The notes below the pieces were generated by a model that had not been told where the DNA came from, ran no database searches, and saw nothing but the letters and a program-made list of their open reading frames with translations. A stretch of DNA of 64,000 nucleotides from JAFDXJ01 sp038257845 (GTDB taxonomy: Bacteria; Bacteroidota; Bacteroidia; Chitinophagales; Chitinophagaceae). Position numbers and translations under genes: made by a program. This document shows, piece by piece, positions 7,987 to 16,326 of this stretch. The stretch covers positions 1 through 64,000 of the forward strand of contig JBBSQL010000003.1 of NCBI GenBank assembly GCA_038257845.1. The letters run 5' to 3'. Within the stretch, counting starts at the first letter, position 1; each line of letters opens with the position of its first letter.

Positions 7987-10383
7987 TTATTTTTGTGTTT
8001 TTACCTTCCATTTCCAATTAAGGATTTCCGGCATGTCTTTTCCATGCTCGTGTACGTAATGTTTGTGTTCTATCAACTTGTCTTTTAATTGCTGTTTCAG
8101 GTAATCACCTTTGCTGCCCAGATGCGGCAAACGATCAATCACATCAATTACCAGGTGAAAGCGATCAATATCATTTTGAACTCTTAAATCAAACGGCGTG
8201 GTAATAGTTCCTTCTTCTTTATAACCTCTTACATGAAGGTTGTGGTTTGTGCGGCGATAAGTAAGGCGATGCACCAGCCATGGATAACCATGAAAGTTGA
8301 AAACGATGTGTTTATCTTTCGTGAAAATAGAATCATAATCCTGCTCACTTAAGCCATGTGGATGTTCTGAACTGGATTGTAATTTCATGAGATCAACCAC
8401 ATTCACCACCCTCATTTTAACTTCGGGCAAGTGTTCCCGTATTATAGAAACAGCCGCCAGTAATTCCAGCGTCGGCGTATCACCACAACAAGCCATTACC
8501 ACATCCGGTTCAAAGCCCTGATCATTACTTGCCCATTGCCAGATACCAATGCCTTCGGTACAATGCACTGCTGCTTCATCCATTGTAAGCCATTGCGGGA
8601 GCGGATGTTTGCCCGCAACAACCACATTTACATAATGGCGACTTCGCAGACAATGGTCAAAAACAGACAACAAACAATTGGCATCCGGTGGTAAATAAAC
8701 CCGGACAACATCTGCCTTCTTATTAATTACATGGCCCAGAAACCCCGGATCCTGGTGCGTAAACCCATTGTGATCCTGTTGCCACACATGCGAAGCCAAC
8801 AAATAATTCAAAGAAGAAATCTTTCTGCGCCAAGGCAGTTCCAGTGTTACTTTCAGCCATTTGGCGTGCTGGTTGAACATGGAATCAATGATATGGATGA
8901 ACGCTTCATAGCAATTAAACAATCCATGTCTTCCTGTTAATAAATATCCTTCCAGAAATCCTTCGCACTGATGCTCACTCAGCATAGAATCAACCACTTC
9001 TCCTGACGGCGCCAAAAATTCATCATACTTTTCTGTTCGGGCATTCCACTGGCGATTGGTCGTTTCAAAAATTGCTCCGAGTAGGTTTGACATGGTTTCA
9101 TCCGGACCGAATACGCGAAAATTATGATGATCACGATTCAGCGTTGCCACATCTCTCAGAAACTTTGCAAGCACCATTGTATCCTGTCCCATTACTGCTC
9201 CTGGTGAAGGAACATGCACTGCATGTTTATGGAAATCCGGCATGTGAAGGTCTTTCAAAAGTATGCCTCCGTTCGTATGCGGATTAGCGCCCATTCTGCG
9301 ATTACCCTTTGGTGCGAGCTCAGCCAGTTCGGGCATAAGCGTTCCATTCTCATCAAATAATTCTTCTGGTTTATAGCTCTTCATCCAGGTTTCCAGGAGC
9401 TTCACATGATCTGGATGATCTGCATCTATTATGATTGGAACCTGGTGGGCGCGAAACGTTCCTTCAATTTGAAGGCCATCTACTACTTTCGGCCCTGTCC
9501 AGCCTTTGGGTGATTTTAAAACAATCATTGGCCAGCGCGGACGTGTGTTATCGTTTGTGCTTCTTGCATGTTCATGTATGTTTTGAATTTCTTCTATTAC
9601 TTTTTCAAGTGTAGAAGCCATAAGCTCATGCATTTTTGCCGGATCAGTTCCTTCTACAAAATGCGGTGTCCATCCGCAGCCAAGAAAAAATTGTTCCAAC
9701 TCATCGTTTTCTATACGAGCTAGTATAGTTGGGTTACTTATTTTATAACCATTCAAATGAAGGATCGGTAATACGACGCCATCTGTAATAGGGTTCAATA
9801 ATTTATTCGATTGCCATGAAGTGGCTAAAGGACCGGTTTCTGCTTCACCATCACCAACTACACATGCAACGATCAAATCAGGATTGTCGAATGCAGCACC
9901 AAAAGCATGGCTTAATGAATAACCCAATTCACCACCTTCATGAATAGAGCCTGGTGTTGTGGGTGCCACATGACTGGAAATACCGCCGGGAAAAGAGAAT
10001 TGCTTAAATAATTTTTTCAATCCCGCTTCGTCCTGTGTTATGTTTGGATATACTTCAGTCCAGGTGCCTTCCAAATAAACATTGCCAACTATTGCAGGGC
10101 CGCCATGTCCAGGGCCTGCGATATAAAACATATCGAGATCATATTTCTTAATTACCCGGTTGAGATGTACATAAATAAAATTCTGTCCAGGCGTAGTTCC
10201 CCAATGCCCAAGCACCATTGGTTTTATATGTTCCAGTTTCAGCGGTTCTTTTAATAACGGGTTGTCGTATAAATAAATTTGTCCTACTGAAAGATAATTG
10301 GCAGCCCGCCAATAGGCATTTATCTTCTGCAATAATTCTGGTGGTAAAGTTTCCACTTCGGTTTCAATCATTTCTGTTTCCAT
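7987..10383 (-). CDS. xfp: Xylulose-5-phosphate/fructose-6-phosphate phosphoketolase
   Basis: A thiamine-diphosphate enzyme that splits xylulose 5-phosphate (and often fructose 6-phosphate) with phosphate, giving acetyl phosphate and an aldose phosphate. The 798 residues match the usual length. Family landmarks are LGHWGTTPGQNF near residue 58, GPGHGGPA near residue 90, the ThDP/Mg motif GDGEAETG at 177-184, and the C-terminal block HPHGLSEQDYD. Acetyl phosphate can be turned into ATP by the acetate kinase encoded 3 kb downstream on the same strand. Together they form a phosphoketolase route that makes ATP without oxygen. It is co-directional with the MDR gene (5-nt gap). Confidence 0.96.
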   Translation of the reverse strand: METEMIETEVETLPPELLQKINAYWRAANYLSVGQIYLYDNPLLKEPLKLEHIKPMVLGHWGTTPGQNFIYVHLNRVIKKYDLDMFYIAGPGHGGPAIVGNVYLEGTWTEVYPNITQDEAGLKKLFKQFSFPGGISSHVAPTTPGSIHEGGELGYSLSHAFGAAFDNPDLIVACVVGDGEAETGPLATSWQSNKLLNPITDGVVLPILHLNGYKISNPTILARIENDELEQFFLGCGWTPHFVEGTDPAKMHELMASTLEKVIEEIQNIHEHARSTNDNTRPRWPMIVLKSPKGWTGPKVVDGLQIEGTFRAHQVPIIIDADHPDHVKLLETWMKSYKPEELFDENGTLMPELAELAPKGNRRMGANPHTNGGILLKDLHMPDFHKHAVHVPSPGAVMGQDTMVLAKFLRDVATLNRDHHNFRVFGPDETMSNLLGAIFETTNRQWNARTEKYDEFLAPSGEVVDSMLSEHQCEGFLEGYLLTGRHGLFNCYEAFIHIIDSMFNQHAKWLKVTLELPWRRKISSLNYLLASHVWQQDHNGFTHQDPGFLGHVINKKADVVRVYLPPDANCLLSVFDHCLRSRHYVNVVVAGKHPLPQWLTMDEAAVHCTEGIGIWQWASNDQGFEPDVVMACCGDTPTLELLAAVSIIREHLPEVKMRVVNVVDLMKLQSSSEHPHGLSEQDYDSIFTKDKHIVFNFHGYPWLVHRLTYRRTNHNLHVRGYKEEGTITTPFDLRVQNDIDRFHLVIDVIDRLPHLGSKGDYLKQQLKDKLIEHKHYVHEHGKDMPEILNWKWKVKTQK

Positions 10384-10419
10384 AATATTTATTTTTATTT
10401 TTTATTTTTATAACTCATT

Positions 10420-10512
10420 TTACTTTCCGACTGCAATACCCACATCCGCCTGGGCAAGCGCTGGTGCATCATTTACACCATCGCCAGTCATAGCTAGAAA
10501 CTCGCCCTTGTA
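10420..10512 (-). pseudogene. Fragment of a P-type ATPase (hinge motif only)
   Basis: About 30 codons read KGEFLAMTGDGVNDAPAL and continue AQADVGIAVGK before a stop. This is the highly conserved phosphorylation-domain hinge of P-type cation ATPases. The frame is closed by a TGA directly upstream (10513-10515), and nothing else of the roughly 700-900-residue pump is present. It is a clear relic. The subclass (heavy metal, Ca2+, H+) cannot be settled from so short a piece. It lies between a cupin gene and xfp. Confidence 0.85.
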
Positions 10513-10623
10513 TCATAGTTGATAACAACAAGATGGGTATGGATAATACCAATACCACATAAAGTCGCTTTTTTAAAATCTGCAATCATCATGTTTCATT
10601 TTAGAATGGTCCATAATAATTCA

Positions 10624-11019
10624 CTATTTATTTATTACCAGGGTGAGCAGAAAAAAACTTTCTTTCAATGCAGTTACACTGTGTGGAATATTTGCTACTA
10701 AAGTGATCATTTGTCCTTTCCCCAGTGAAAATGTTTGTTGTTCAGCAAAGAAGTTTATTTCGCCATCCAGTACCTGCACGCTAATATTTCCAATGGCTTT
10801 ATGTTCTTTTAATTCGGCATTTTTATGCATTCCAATTAATACCATAGTGGTCGTATCAGATTTGAATACGGTGATGGAATTACGATCACTGTCTGCCCAG
10901 GTGGATTCCTGTTTTAATTCAGCAATAAATTTATTCAAATCTATTTCAACTAACCGCGCATTCAACATCCGTTCACCTTCCGGCCGTAACTCAGTGGATT
11001 CGTTCGATTTATTTTCCAT
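10624..11019 (-). CDS. Small cupin-domain protein
   Basis: A 131-residue single cupin barrel. The conserved core runs from SDTTTMVLIGMHKNAELKEH (first cupin motif, His-rich) to GKGQMITLVANIPHSVTALKE (second motif). Such domains bind a metal and a small ligand, or act as sensory or storage folds; no substrate can be inferred. It is part of the minus-strand stress module, and a second cupin lies at 24.6 kb. Confidence 0.75.
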   Translation of the reverse strand: MENKSNESTELRPEGERMLNARLVEIDLNKFIAELKQESTWADSDRNSITVFKSDTTTMVLIGMHKNAELKEHKAIGNISVQVLDGEINFFAEQQTFSLGKGQMITLVANIPHSVTALKESFFLLTLVINK

Positions 11020-11126
11020 TATTTTATTTTTATATTTGATATGTTTTTAATTTTTCAATTCATGTATTTGAAATTTCAACTTCAGAAAAACCATAACCAT
11101 TTCCCTACAGATTTATTTTGACTTAC

Positions 11127-11279
11127 TTAGCCGGTGGAATTATTATATAATAATGACTGGTCACCGGGATTTGATTCATCCTGAAAACGATAAACCTGAT
11201 CAATTTCAAAATCATCCGGTGATATTAAATCATTGCGTTTAAATTTGAAGAGATTACTAAAATCTAACACAGCGATCAA
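11127..11279 (-). pseudogene. Truncated C-terminal piece of a Bacteroidota 'PRPP synthetase-like' small protein
   Basis: A 50-residue frame with no ATG that could start at TTG 11279, overlapping the TGA of the upstream small gene (TTGA). It contains PDDFEIDQVYRFQDESNP, which resembles the C-terminal end of small (about 100-residue) Bacteroidota proteins often labelled phosphoribosylpyrophosphate synthetase. The usual N-terminal half is missing. It is either a translationally coupled mini-protein or, more likely, a gene remnant. The family match is from memory. Confidence 0.4.
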
Positions 11280-11485
11280 CGTTCTTCTTCGTAAATAGGC
11301 ACAGTGCCTTCATTGGCAAACCCACTCCCTGCACGGGCTTTGACATTTTCAACAGCGCCTGTTATAATATTATCAAGCTGTGCTGCAGTTGTGTGTTGAC
11401 CTTTTTTAAATTTATTTACAGGGTTACTTCCCGGACCTGTTTTTTTCCCTTTTGATGCAGGGAGCACTTTTTTTTCTTTTTTCAT
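11276..11485 (-). CDS. Small basic hypothetical protein
   Basis: A 69-residue product with a Lys/Gly-rich N-terminus (MKKEKKVLPASKGKKTGPG) and an Ala-rich central helix (AAQLDNIITGAVENVKA). I do not recognise a family. It has its own ATG and an A-rich leader, and lies between the HMA gene and a gene remnant. The N-terminus looks disordered and possibly nucleic-acid-binding, but that is only composition. Confidence 0.5.
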   Translation of the reverse strand: MKKEKKVLPASKGKKTGPGSNPVNKFKKGQHTTAAQLDNIITGAVENVKARAGSGFANEGTVPIYEEER

Positions 11486-11579
11486 TTTTCTTTTTTTATT
11501 TAGTTATTAAAATATATTTAATGAATGAACTATTCTCATGTCCTCATTAATATTCTTCTTTTTTTTTTACTTTTATCCA

Positions 11580-11801
11580 TTAAGCTATTGCATCAATTTC
11601 TCTTATGGTATAATTTCCCGCTTTACTAAGCTGAGCCTGCAATACTTCCATAGCAATCGGTTCACGTAAGGTAAGCAATGCGCTTTGTGGTTTCAATTGA
11701 ACATCTGCATCTTCAACGCCGGGAATTTCAAGTAATGCCTGCTTAACGTGATTCACACAACCGCCGCAACTCATGCCTTGTAATTGATATTTTTTTTTCA
11801 T
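11580..11801 (-). CDS. Heavy-metal-associated (HMA) domain protein, CopZ-like
   Basis: A 73-residue ferredoxin-fold metal carrier with the metal site GMSCGGCVNHVKQAL (Cys-x-x-Cys). Stand-alone HMA proteins usually shuttle Cu(I) to a P-type exporter. No intact exporter is encoded in the window; only a P-type ATPase fragment survives 1.1 kb away. The chaperone may serve a pump elsewhere or have lost its partner. Confidence 0.88.
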   Translation of the reverse strand: MKKKYQLQGMSCGGCVNHVKQALLEIPGVEDADVQLKPQSALLTLREPIAMEVLQAQLSKAGNYTIREIDAIA

Positions 11802-12012
11802 TTTTAAGTATTTTAAATTAATAGGTTCATCCTTTTATTGGCATCCGGAAAATAAAATCAACTAATACAATATGATGTGCTTTTGATACAAGCTTTTTAA
11901 ATGACTTCATACTTCGATGCACTAGTATATTTCTTTCCCAACTTCAATATTATTTTTTCGAGATTCAATAATTCTTTTTTAATAACAGCATATTAATTAC
12001 AATCCATAATAG

Positions 12013-12489
12013 CTAACTCTTTTTAATTTCATCTTCGAAACCACGCTTACGAACGATCTCTACCGAACAATTGGCATGCAAAGCCACAGCCTGGGAAACC
12101 GAACCCAGGAGAAAGCGGGATAAACCACTTTGACCATGAGAACCAACCACAATTAAATCAGCAACGAATTCATCGGCTTCATTTAGAATGGCGTGTTTCG
12201 CAGATGCGTTAATCACTTTGGTAGATATTAATAAAGCTGGATTTTTTTCTTTTATAGTTTCAAAGGCAACATTAACTGCATCTTCTGCAAGTTTTTGAGC
12301 GTGTGCATCAGTTTCGTCATACGCACCCGCCAGCGCACCCATTGGTGCCTGAACTGATACGATTAATCCGGTACTTTGAAATGCTGATACAATACGAACT
12401 TCTGTACCGGGATGAAACAGCCTGTTTGCGACTTCCTCAACTGCCGCATCGCTATGCAAAGAACCATCTATGGCTAATAATATTTTCAT
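12013..12489 (-). CDS. Universal stress protein UspA family
   Basis: A 158-residue single Usp domain (Rossmann-like). It begins MKILLAIDGSLHSDAAVEEV and ends with the ATP-binding motif VVGSHGQSGLSRFLLGSVSQAVALHANCSVEIVR, which keeps the G-2x-G-9x-G-S pattern of ATP-binding Usp proteins. It sits 27 nt downstream of the hibernation factor gene, in keeping with a growth-arrest or energy-stress programme. Confidence 0.93.
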   Translation of the reverse strand: MKILLAIDGSLHSDAAVEEVANRLFHPGTEVRIVSAFQSTGLIVSVQAPMGALAGAYDETDAHAQKLAEDAVNVAFETIKEKNPALLISTKVINASAKHAILNEADEFVADLIVVGSHGQSGLSRFLLGSVSQAVALHANCSVEIVRKRGFEDEIKKS

Positions 12490-12516
12490 GATTTTAGTAT
12501 TTTTTGTTAATCGTTG

Positions 12517-12831
12517 TTAATGATTTCTCAATCGTCCAAGTATTGTACCAAGGGAAGTTGTTAACTTATCAATTGCACTGTCAACTGCAAGCTCATACGT
12601 ATTTGCCAATCCCGTAACAGCAATCGGTTGCCTGCCTTCAAGACGGGCTTCCAATAAACATCTTTTATCATTTAGTCCTTCTTTGAAACCATTCTCATCA
12701 GACAGGTGAACTTCCAAACGTGTGATGTGCTCACTAAACCTGCTTAACTCTTCAGAAAGTAAGTCATCTAATTTGTTGCCAAATGCTTCATGTACATTTA
12801 AATTGTTATCGGTGTTTATTTGAATGGTCAT
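12517..12831 (-). CDS. Ribosome hibernation promoting factor / RaiA-like protein
   Basis: A 104-residue RaiA/HPF-type protein that binds the 30S subunit near the decoding centre and parks ribosomes during stress. The start MTIQINTDNNLNVHEAF (12831) matches the family better than an in-frame ATG 11 codons upstream. The central ARLEGRQPIAVTGLANTYELAVDSAIDKL follows the conserved 'A..D.Y.AID...DKL' block. It has only the short N-terminal domain and lacks a long-HPF dimerisation tail. It is adjacent to Usp. Confidence 0.85.
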   Translation of the reverse strand: MTIQINTDNNLNVHEAFGNKLDDLLSEELSRFSEHITRLEVHLSDENGFKEGLNDKRCLLEARLEGRQPIAVTGLANTYELAVDSAIDKLTTSLGTILGRLRNH

Positions 12832-12915
12832 ACTGTTTTTTTTGAAGTTTTTTTTTATATACAATGATTATTACTTAATTATTCAACTTTCAATTTTTTT
12901 TTAATCTGCTATTAT

Positions 12916-13035
12916 TCACTTTCGTTTACGGGACCAGATAATCCACCCCATTATTAATATTACAATGACAAGTATAAAAAACCACCAACCCATCTGCATT
13001 CCCCCGAAATAATAACCGTCGTTATTGTGCATCAT
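12916..13035 (-). CDS. 39-residue single-pass membrane micro-protein
   Basis: A short gene with tandem ATG starts. The N-terminus (MMHNNDGYYFGGMQMGWW) leads into one hydrophobic helix (FFILVIVILIMGWIIW), and the protein ends SRKRK. Aromatic residues flank the helix and the basic tail predicts a cytoplasmic C-terminus. Similar mini-proteins are frequent beside metal-stress and Usp genes in Bacteroidota, although I cannot name a family. It lies between the Met-rich lipoprotein and the hibernation factor on the same strand, with an A-rich leader. Confidence 0.6.
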   Translation of the reverse strand: MMHNNDGYYFGGMQMGWWFFILVIVILIMGWIIWSRKRK

Positions 13036-13079
13036 AATGCTAATTTTTTTTAAATTTTAAATCATGGTAGTCAATGAGA

Positions 13080-13523
13080 TTAGTGCTTCATGTCTTGCAT
13101 CGGTTGCATACCGTTCATCATGCCATTGCCTGATTTGTTTTGCATCATCTGCATCATTTGTGGATTTGCCTTCATCATTTCAACCATTTTGGACATCATA
13201 CCTTTGTCTCCCCTGGCTGTTTCCATCATTGCTGAGAACATGCTCTGCATCATTTCGGGATTGGCCTTCAGCATATTCATCATAGAACTATGATTCTCCA
13301 TCATCATCATTTGATGTTGCTGCATCATCATCATACCATTTTTGTTATTCATCATTGTACCTATCATTTCCTTAGACATCATACTATCGTTAGCAATTGT
13401 GTTCATAATTTCACTTCTTGTTTGTGCGTTAGCAAGAGGACTCTTTTGAGCGGAAGCAGACTGGCATGAGGCAAATAATGTACACAATACTATTGCCCAG
13501 GCTACTGTTTGTAATTTTTTCAT
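13080..13523 (-). CDS. Methionine-rich lipoprotein
   Basis: A 147-residue product from the preferred start MKKLQTVAWAIVLC (13523), which gives a lipoprotein signal with lipobox LFASC. After cleavage the protein is dominated by Met clusters (MMNNKNGMMMMQQHQMMMM and several MMxMM repeats) with scattered His. Met/His clusters outside the cytoplasm commonly bind Cu(I) or Ag(I), so periplasmic copper buffering is plausible given the HMA gene 1.3 kb away; this is inference. No conserved domain is recognised. Confidence 0.75.
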   Translation of the reverse strand: MKKLQTVAWAIVLCTLFASCQSASAQKSPLANAQTRSEIMNTIANDSMMSKEMIGTMMNNKNGMMMMQQHQMMMMENHSSMMNMLKANPEMMQSMFSAMMETARGDKGMMSKMVEMMKANPQMMQMMQNKSGNGMMNGMQPMQDMKH

Positions 13524-13654
13524 TTTAATATTTTTAGATTGTTTTGAATACCTGAAAAGGTAGGCACTTAAGTTCTTTAATATGTTACACAATCAATGAT
13601 AATAGTTACATCATTCACACATTTGATTTTCGATTTTATTGATTGCTAATAATT

Positions 13655-14851
13655 TCACTTTTTAATGGAGTAATTCCAAATTTGGCAAACCATTTTTGCG
13701 ATCATTAACTCTTCATTTGTTTTTATTACACGAACTTTAACTTTGCTTATTTCAGTAGAAATTATTGATTCATTATTCATGTTTTTTATTTTATCTAATT
13801 CAATTCCCAGGAACCCTAGATTATCGCATATTTTACTTCTTACTTCCGGTGAATGTTCTCCAATTCCACCTGAAAAAATCAATACATCTATACCTCCAAG
13901 TGCAGCAGCATAAGCGCCAATCCATTTTTTGGTTTGATAACAAAACAATTCAATGGCTTCTTTCGCACGTTGGTCAGAGTCTTCAATTTTCATGAGTTCC
14001 CGCATATCGGAATTTGTTTCTGATATTCCCAGCAAACCGGATTCATGATTAATCAAATGACTGAATTCTTTTGGGGTAAGCTTTTCATCCTGCATTAAAT
14101 ACCAGGCAACCCCGGGATCAAGATCCCCTGTGCGCGTGCTCATGGGCAACCCGGATGCCGGTGTAAAACCCATACTGGTGTCCATGCTTTTACCATTTTT
14201 TACGGCAGCCAGGCTTGCACCGTTACCGAGATGCGCTAAAATTATTTTGCCTTTCGCGGTTTCTTTTCCAGCAATATTTTCAAGTTCCTGCATCAAGTAA
14301 GCATAAGAAAGGCCATGAAAACCGTACCGCTGAATGCCCATTTCATAATAGCGGCGGGGAATAGATAATAACTTTGCAACCACCGGCATGGTCGTATGAA
14401 AAGAAGTATCGAAACAAGCTATTTGTTTTATAGCTGGATAACGTTTCCTGAATACTTCTATCAATTTAATTTCTTCGGGTAAATGTTCGGGATCATAATT
14501 GCTGATCTTTTTTAATTCATCTAATAATTCATCTGAAATTAATTCTGGTTGGGTATGTTGCATGCCATGAACAATGCGATGGCCAATCGCTTTCACTGAA
14601 TCAAAGTGTTCTTGTTTTTCCAGCAAGTCAATTAAATGATTCGCAGCCTGGTCATGATCAGCCGCTTCAATATCAAAACTATTTTTTTGTTGATCTGTGA
14701 AGTTATTAAAATTGAGTCTTGCCTTTTCAGAACCGATGTTTTCTATCTCTCCATTAAACAATTGCTTAAGTGATTCATTAATTTTGTATAAAGAAAATTT
14801 AATGCTGGAGGAACCGCCGTTAATGGTTAATATGCAATCGTCGTTATGCAT
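13655..14851 (-). CDS. ackA: Acetate kinase
   Basis: Converts acetyl phosphate and ADP to acetate and ATP. The 398 residues match the family. The first signature is LTINGGSSSIKFSLYK, the second is RYGFHGLSYAYLMQEL, and the nucleotide-binding LAHLGNGASLAAVKNGKSMDTSMG and FSGGIGEHSPEVR blocks are intact. No phosphotransacetylase is nearby, so its acetyl phosphate probably comes from phosphoketolase encoded on the same strand. Its start codon overlaps the end of a truncated HAD frame by 8 nt. Confidence 0.96.
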   Translation of the reverse strand: MHNDDCILTINGGSSSIKFSLYKINESLKQLFNGEIENIGSEKARLNFNNFTDQQKNSFDIEAADHDQAANHLIDLLEKQEHFDSVKAIGHRIVHGMQHTQPELISDELLDELKKISNYDPEHLPEEIKLIEVFRKRYPAIKQIACFDTSFHTTMPVVAKLLSIPRRYYEMGIQRYGFHGLSYAYLMQELENIAGKETAKGKIILAHLGNGASLAAVKNGKSMDTSMGFTPASGLPMSTRTGDLDPGVAWYLMQDEKLTPKEFSHLINHESGLLGISETNSDMRELMKIEDSDQRAKEAIELFCYQTKKWIGAYAAALGGIDVLIFSGGIGEHSPEVRSKICDNLGFLGIELDKIKNMNNESIISTEISKVKVRVIKTNEELMIAKMVCQIWNYSIKK

Positions 14852-14972
14852 ATTCGATTTTTTCCTGTTTGATTGTGCATCCCAAATCTGCTAACTCGTA
14901 CACCCATCCGTTTGGAAGCAGCACGCCGCCGATATCAAAGAATAATGTGGTGAATTTTTTGCTTTTGTTCAT
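14844..14972 (-). pseudogene. Truncated HAD-superfamily hydrolase N-terminus
   Basis: A 42-codon frame begins MNKSKKFTTLFFDIGGVLL and continues PNGW, which is the first strand and nucleophile loop of HAD-IA hydrolases (usually DxGGVL followed by a 200-residue domain). It then stops. The last 8 nt overlap the ackA start, so if translated it could couple to ackA. It is most likely a deletion relic joined to the front of ackA. The second Asp of the usual DxD is replaced by Gly in this 'DIGG' form, as in many HAD-IA members. Confidence 0.7.
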
Positions 14973-15016
14973 TTTTATGTCCGTACGATTTTCGTGAGTA
15001 CCGATGCTTTTTAATT

Positions 15017-15382
15017 TTAAGATTCAGCAATCCATTTCTTTGCCTCATCCAACCCGGCATTGCCAAATACTTTCACTTCGCCCGGTAAAAGGTAACCAAA
15101 AAATTTCGCAAATACAATTATCATTTGATTGTCGGAAACAAGAGCAACACGATCCCATGCCGAGAAATTTTTTATGCCCACTTCTGCATCATCTATCATC
15201 GCCTTCAGGCTGAATCCCGTAAAGCCTGCTCCCAGGTAATAGAGCATTCGTATTTTTTTATTTGCTTTTAATTTTTCATCCACGGCGGGAAAAAAAACAT
15301 TTTCATAATCTGCACCTGTTACTTCTCCTTCTGCTTCAATGCCTAAAACATTACCAGGCAAATCGTTTATTATTTTTAACAT
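15017..15382 (-). CDS. SpoIIAA-like (STAS-fold) protein
   Basis: A 121-residue protein of the SpoIIAA-like family. The N-terminal strand block MLKIINDLPGNVLGIEAEGEVTG and the aromatic C-terminal block IVFAKFFGYLLPGEVKVFGNAGLDEAKKWI are typical. The fold is that of anti-sigma-factor antagonists, but this branch lacks the phosphorylated Ser context and its role is not defined. It may bind lipids or partner proteins. It sits between the HAD remnant/ackA and atpG of the N-ATPase. Confidence 0.8.
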   Translation of the reverse strand: MLKIINDLPGNVLGIEAEGEVTGADYENVFFPAVDEKLKANKKIRMLYYLGAGFTGFSLKAMIDDAEVGIKNFSAWDRVALVSDNQMIIVFAKFFGYLLPGEVKVFGNAGLDEAKKWIAES

Positions 15383-15439
15383 GATTGATTTTAAAAGTGA
15401 TTTAATAAAAACATTCTACATCAATTATTATTCCCAAAT

Positions 15440-16324
15440 TTATTTTTTCAAAGCTTCAAAGCCGGCCACTACATCAAACAGTTCTTCATCAATAGTACTC
15501 TGGCGCAGGCGATGATATTTTTTACCCAGGTCTTCCAGCAAATCAGTTATATTTTTTTCAGCCCGTTGCATCGCATCTAAGCGGCTTGCATTTTCGCTGG
15601 CCAATGATTCTACGCTGGCTTTAAAAAGAGAGGCGAAAAGATATTCGTTAATCAATGCGACCAGTGTAGGTTTTATACTTCCTGCAATTTGCGGAAGTAA
15701 TTTTGTAGGCCATGGAATTTGTTGTAATGAATTTTTCCATTTTTCATCCAATGGTAAAAAACGCTGCATCACCGGCGTATAACCTGAGCCGGGATTTGGT
15801 TGGTTGTGAAAAATATAAAATGATGTAACTTCTTCTTTTTCCTGGCTTTCCTGGCTCTTACTCAAAATCTCTGCTACTAAAGGAGTGACAGCATTAATAT
15901 CATTTGGAACGGGATATAATTTTGATGTATTAAATCCTTCATCCGACAAAAGTAATTGCACACGTTCTCCCACAGCCCAAATAATTTTTTTTCCTGGTAA
16001 AGTCTTGAGCGATGTGGAAACAAATTCTGCCATCGAATCATTGAACTGGGCAACAAGCCCCTGGTCTGATCCGAACACTATCGCGCAGATCACTTCTTCC
16101 GTTTTCTTTTTTAATACTGTTTTCTCATTTATCGCTGTAATCTTTTCAGCTTTAAAATAAGCGATGATTCCTAAAGCGATGGTGTGAAAATAATCTGCAA
16201 ACGAACTCACTGCGGTTTCGTATTGAACAATGTTTGATGCCGCCATCGCCTTCATAGCAGTGACAACAGATTTCAAGTCTTTTGCACTTTCTGTTTTACT
16301 TCTTAAATTTTCTAAAGTATCCAT
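15440..16324 (-). CDS. atpG: N-type ATPase gamma subunit
   Basis: The central rotor stalk, last gene of the nine-gene N-ATPase operon. It has 294 residues. The N-terminal helix contains LRSKTESAKDLKSVVTAMKAMAASNIVQYE, and the C-terminal helix contains EKNITDLLEDLGKKYHRLRQSTIDEELFDVVAGFEAL, both characteristic of gamma. The central domain is diverged from canonical gamma, as expected for N-ATPases. It begins 2 nt after the alpha stop. Confidence 0.92.
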   Translation of the reverse strand: MDTLENLRSKTESAKDLKSVVTAMKAMAASNIVQYETAVSSFADYFHTIALGIIAYFKAEKITAINEKTVLKKKTEEVICAIVFGSDQGLVAQFNDSMAEFVSTSLKTLPGKKIIWAVGERVQLLLSDEGFNTSKLYPVPNDINAVTPLVAEILSKSQESQEKEEVTSFYIFHNQPNPGSGYTPVMQRFLPLDEKWKNSLQQIPWPTKLLPQIAGSIKPTLVALINEYLFASLFKASVESLASENASRLDAMQRAEKNITDLLEDLGKKYHRLRQSTIDEELFDVVAGFEALKK

Positions 16325-16326
16325 TA

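Noticed and set aside
10513..10620. 32-codon minus-strand frame starting MMIADFKKATLCGIG
   Set aside because: It overlaps the P-type ATPase relic in another frame, has no recognisable family and no promoter.
13064..13293. Plus-strand frames opposite the Met-rich gene
   Set aside because: They are the antisense of the ATG-rich repeats (His/Ile-rich shadow).
13583..13610. AATGAT-N9-ATCATT near the Met-rich gene
   Set aside because: Palindromic arms, but the 9-nt spacer does not fit a CRP/FNR box; likely chance in AT-rich DNA.
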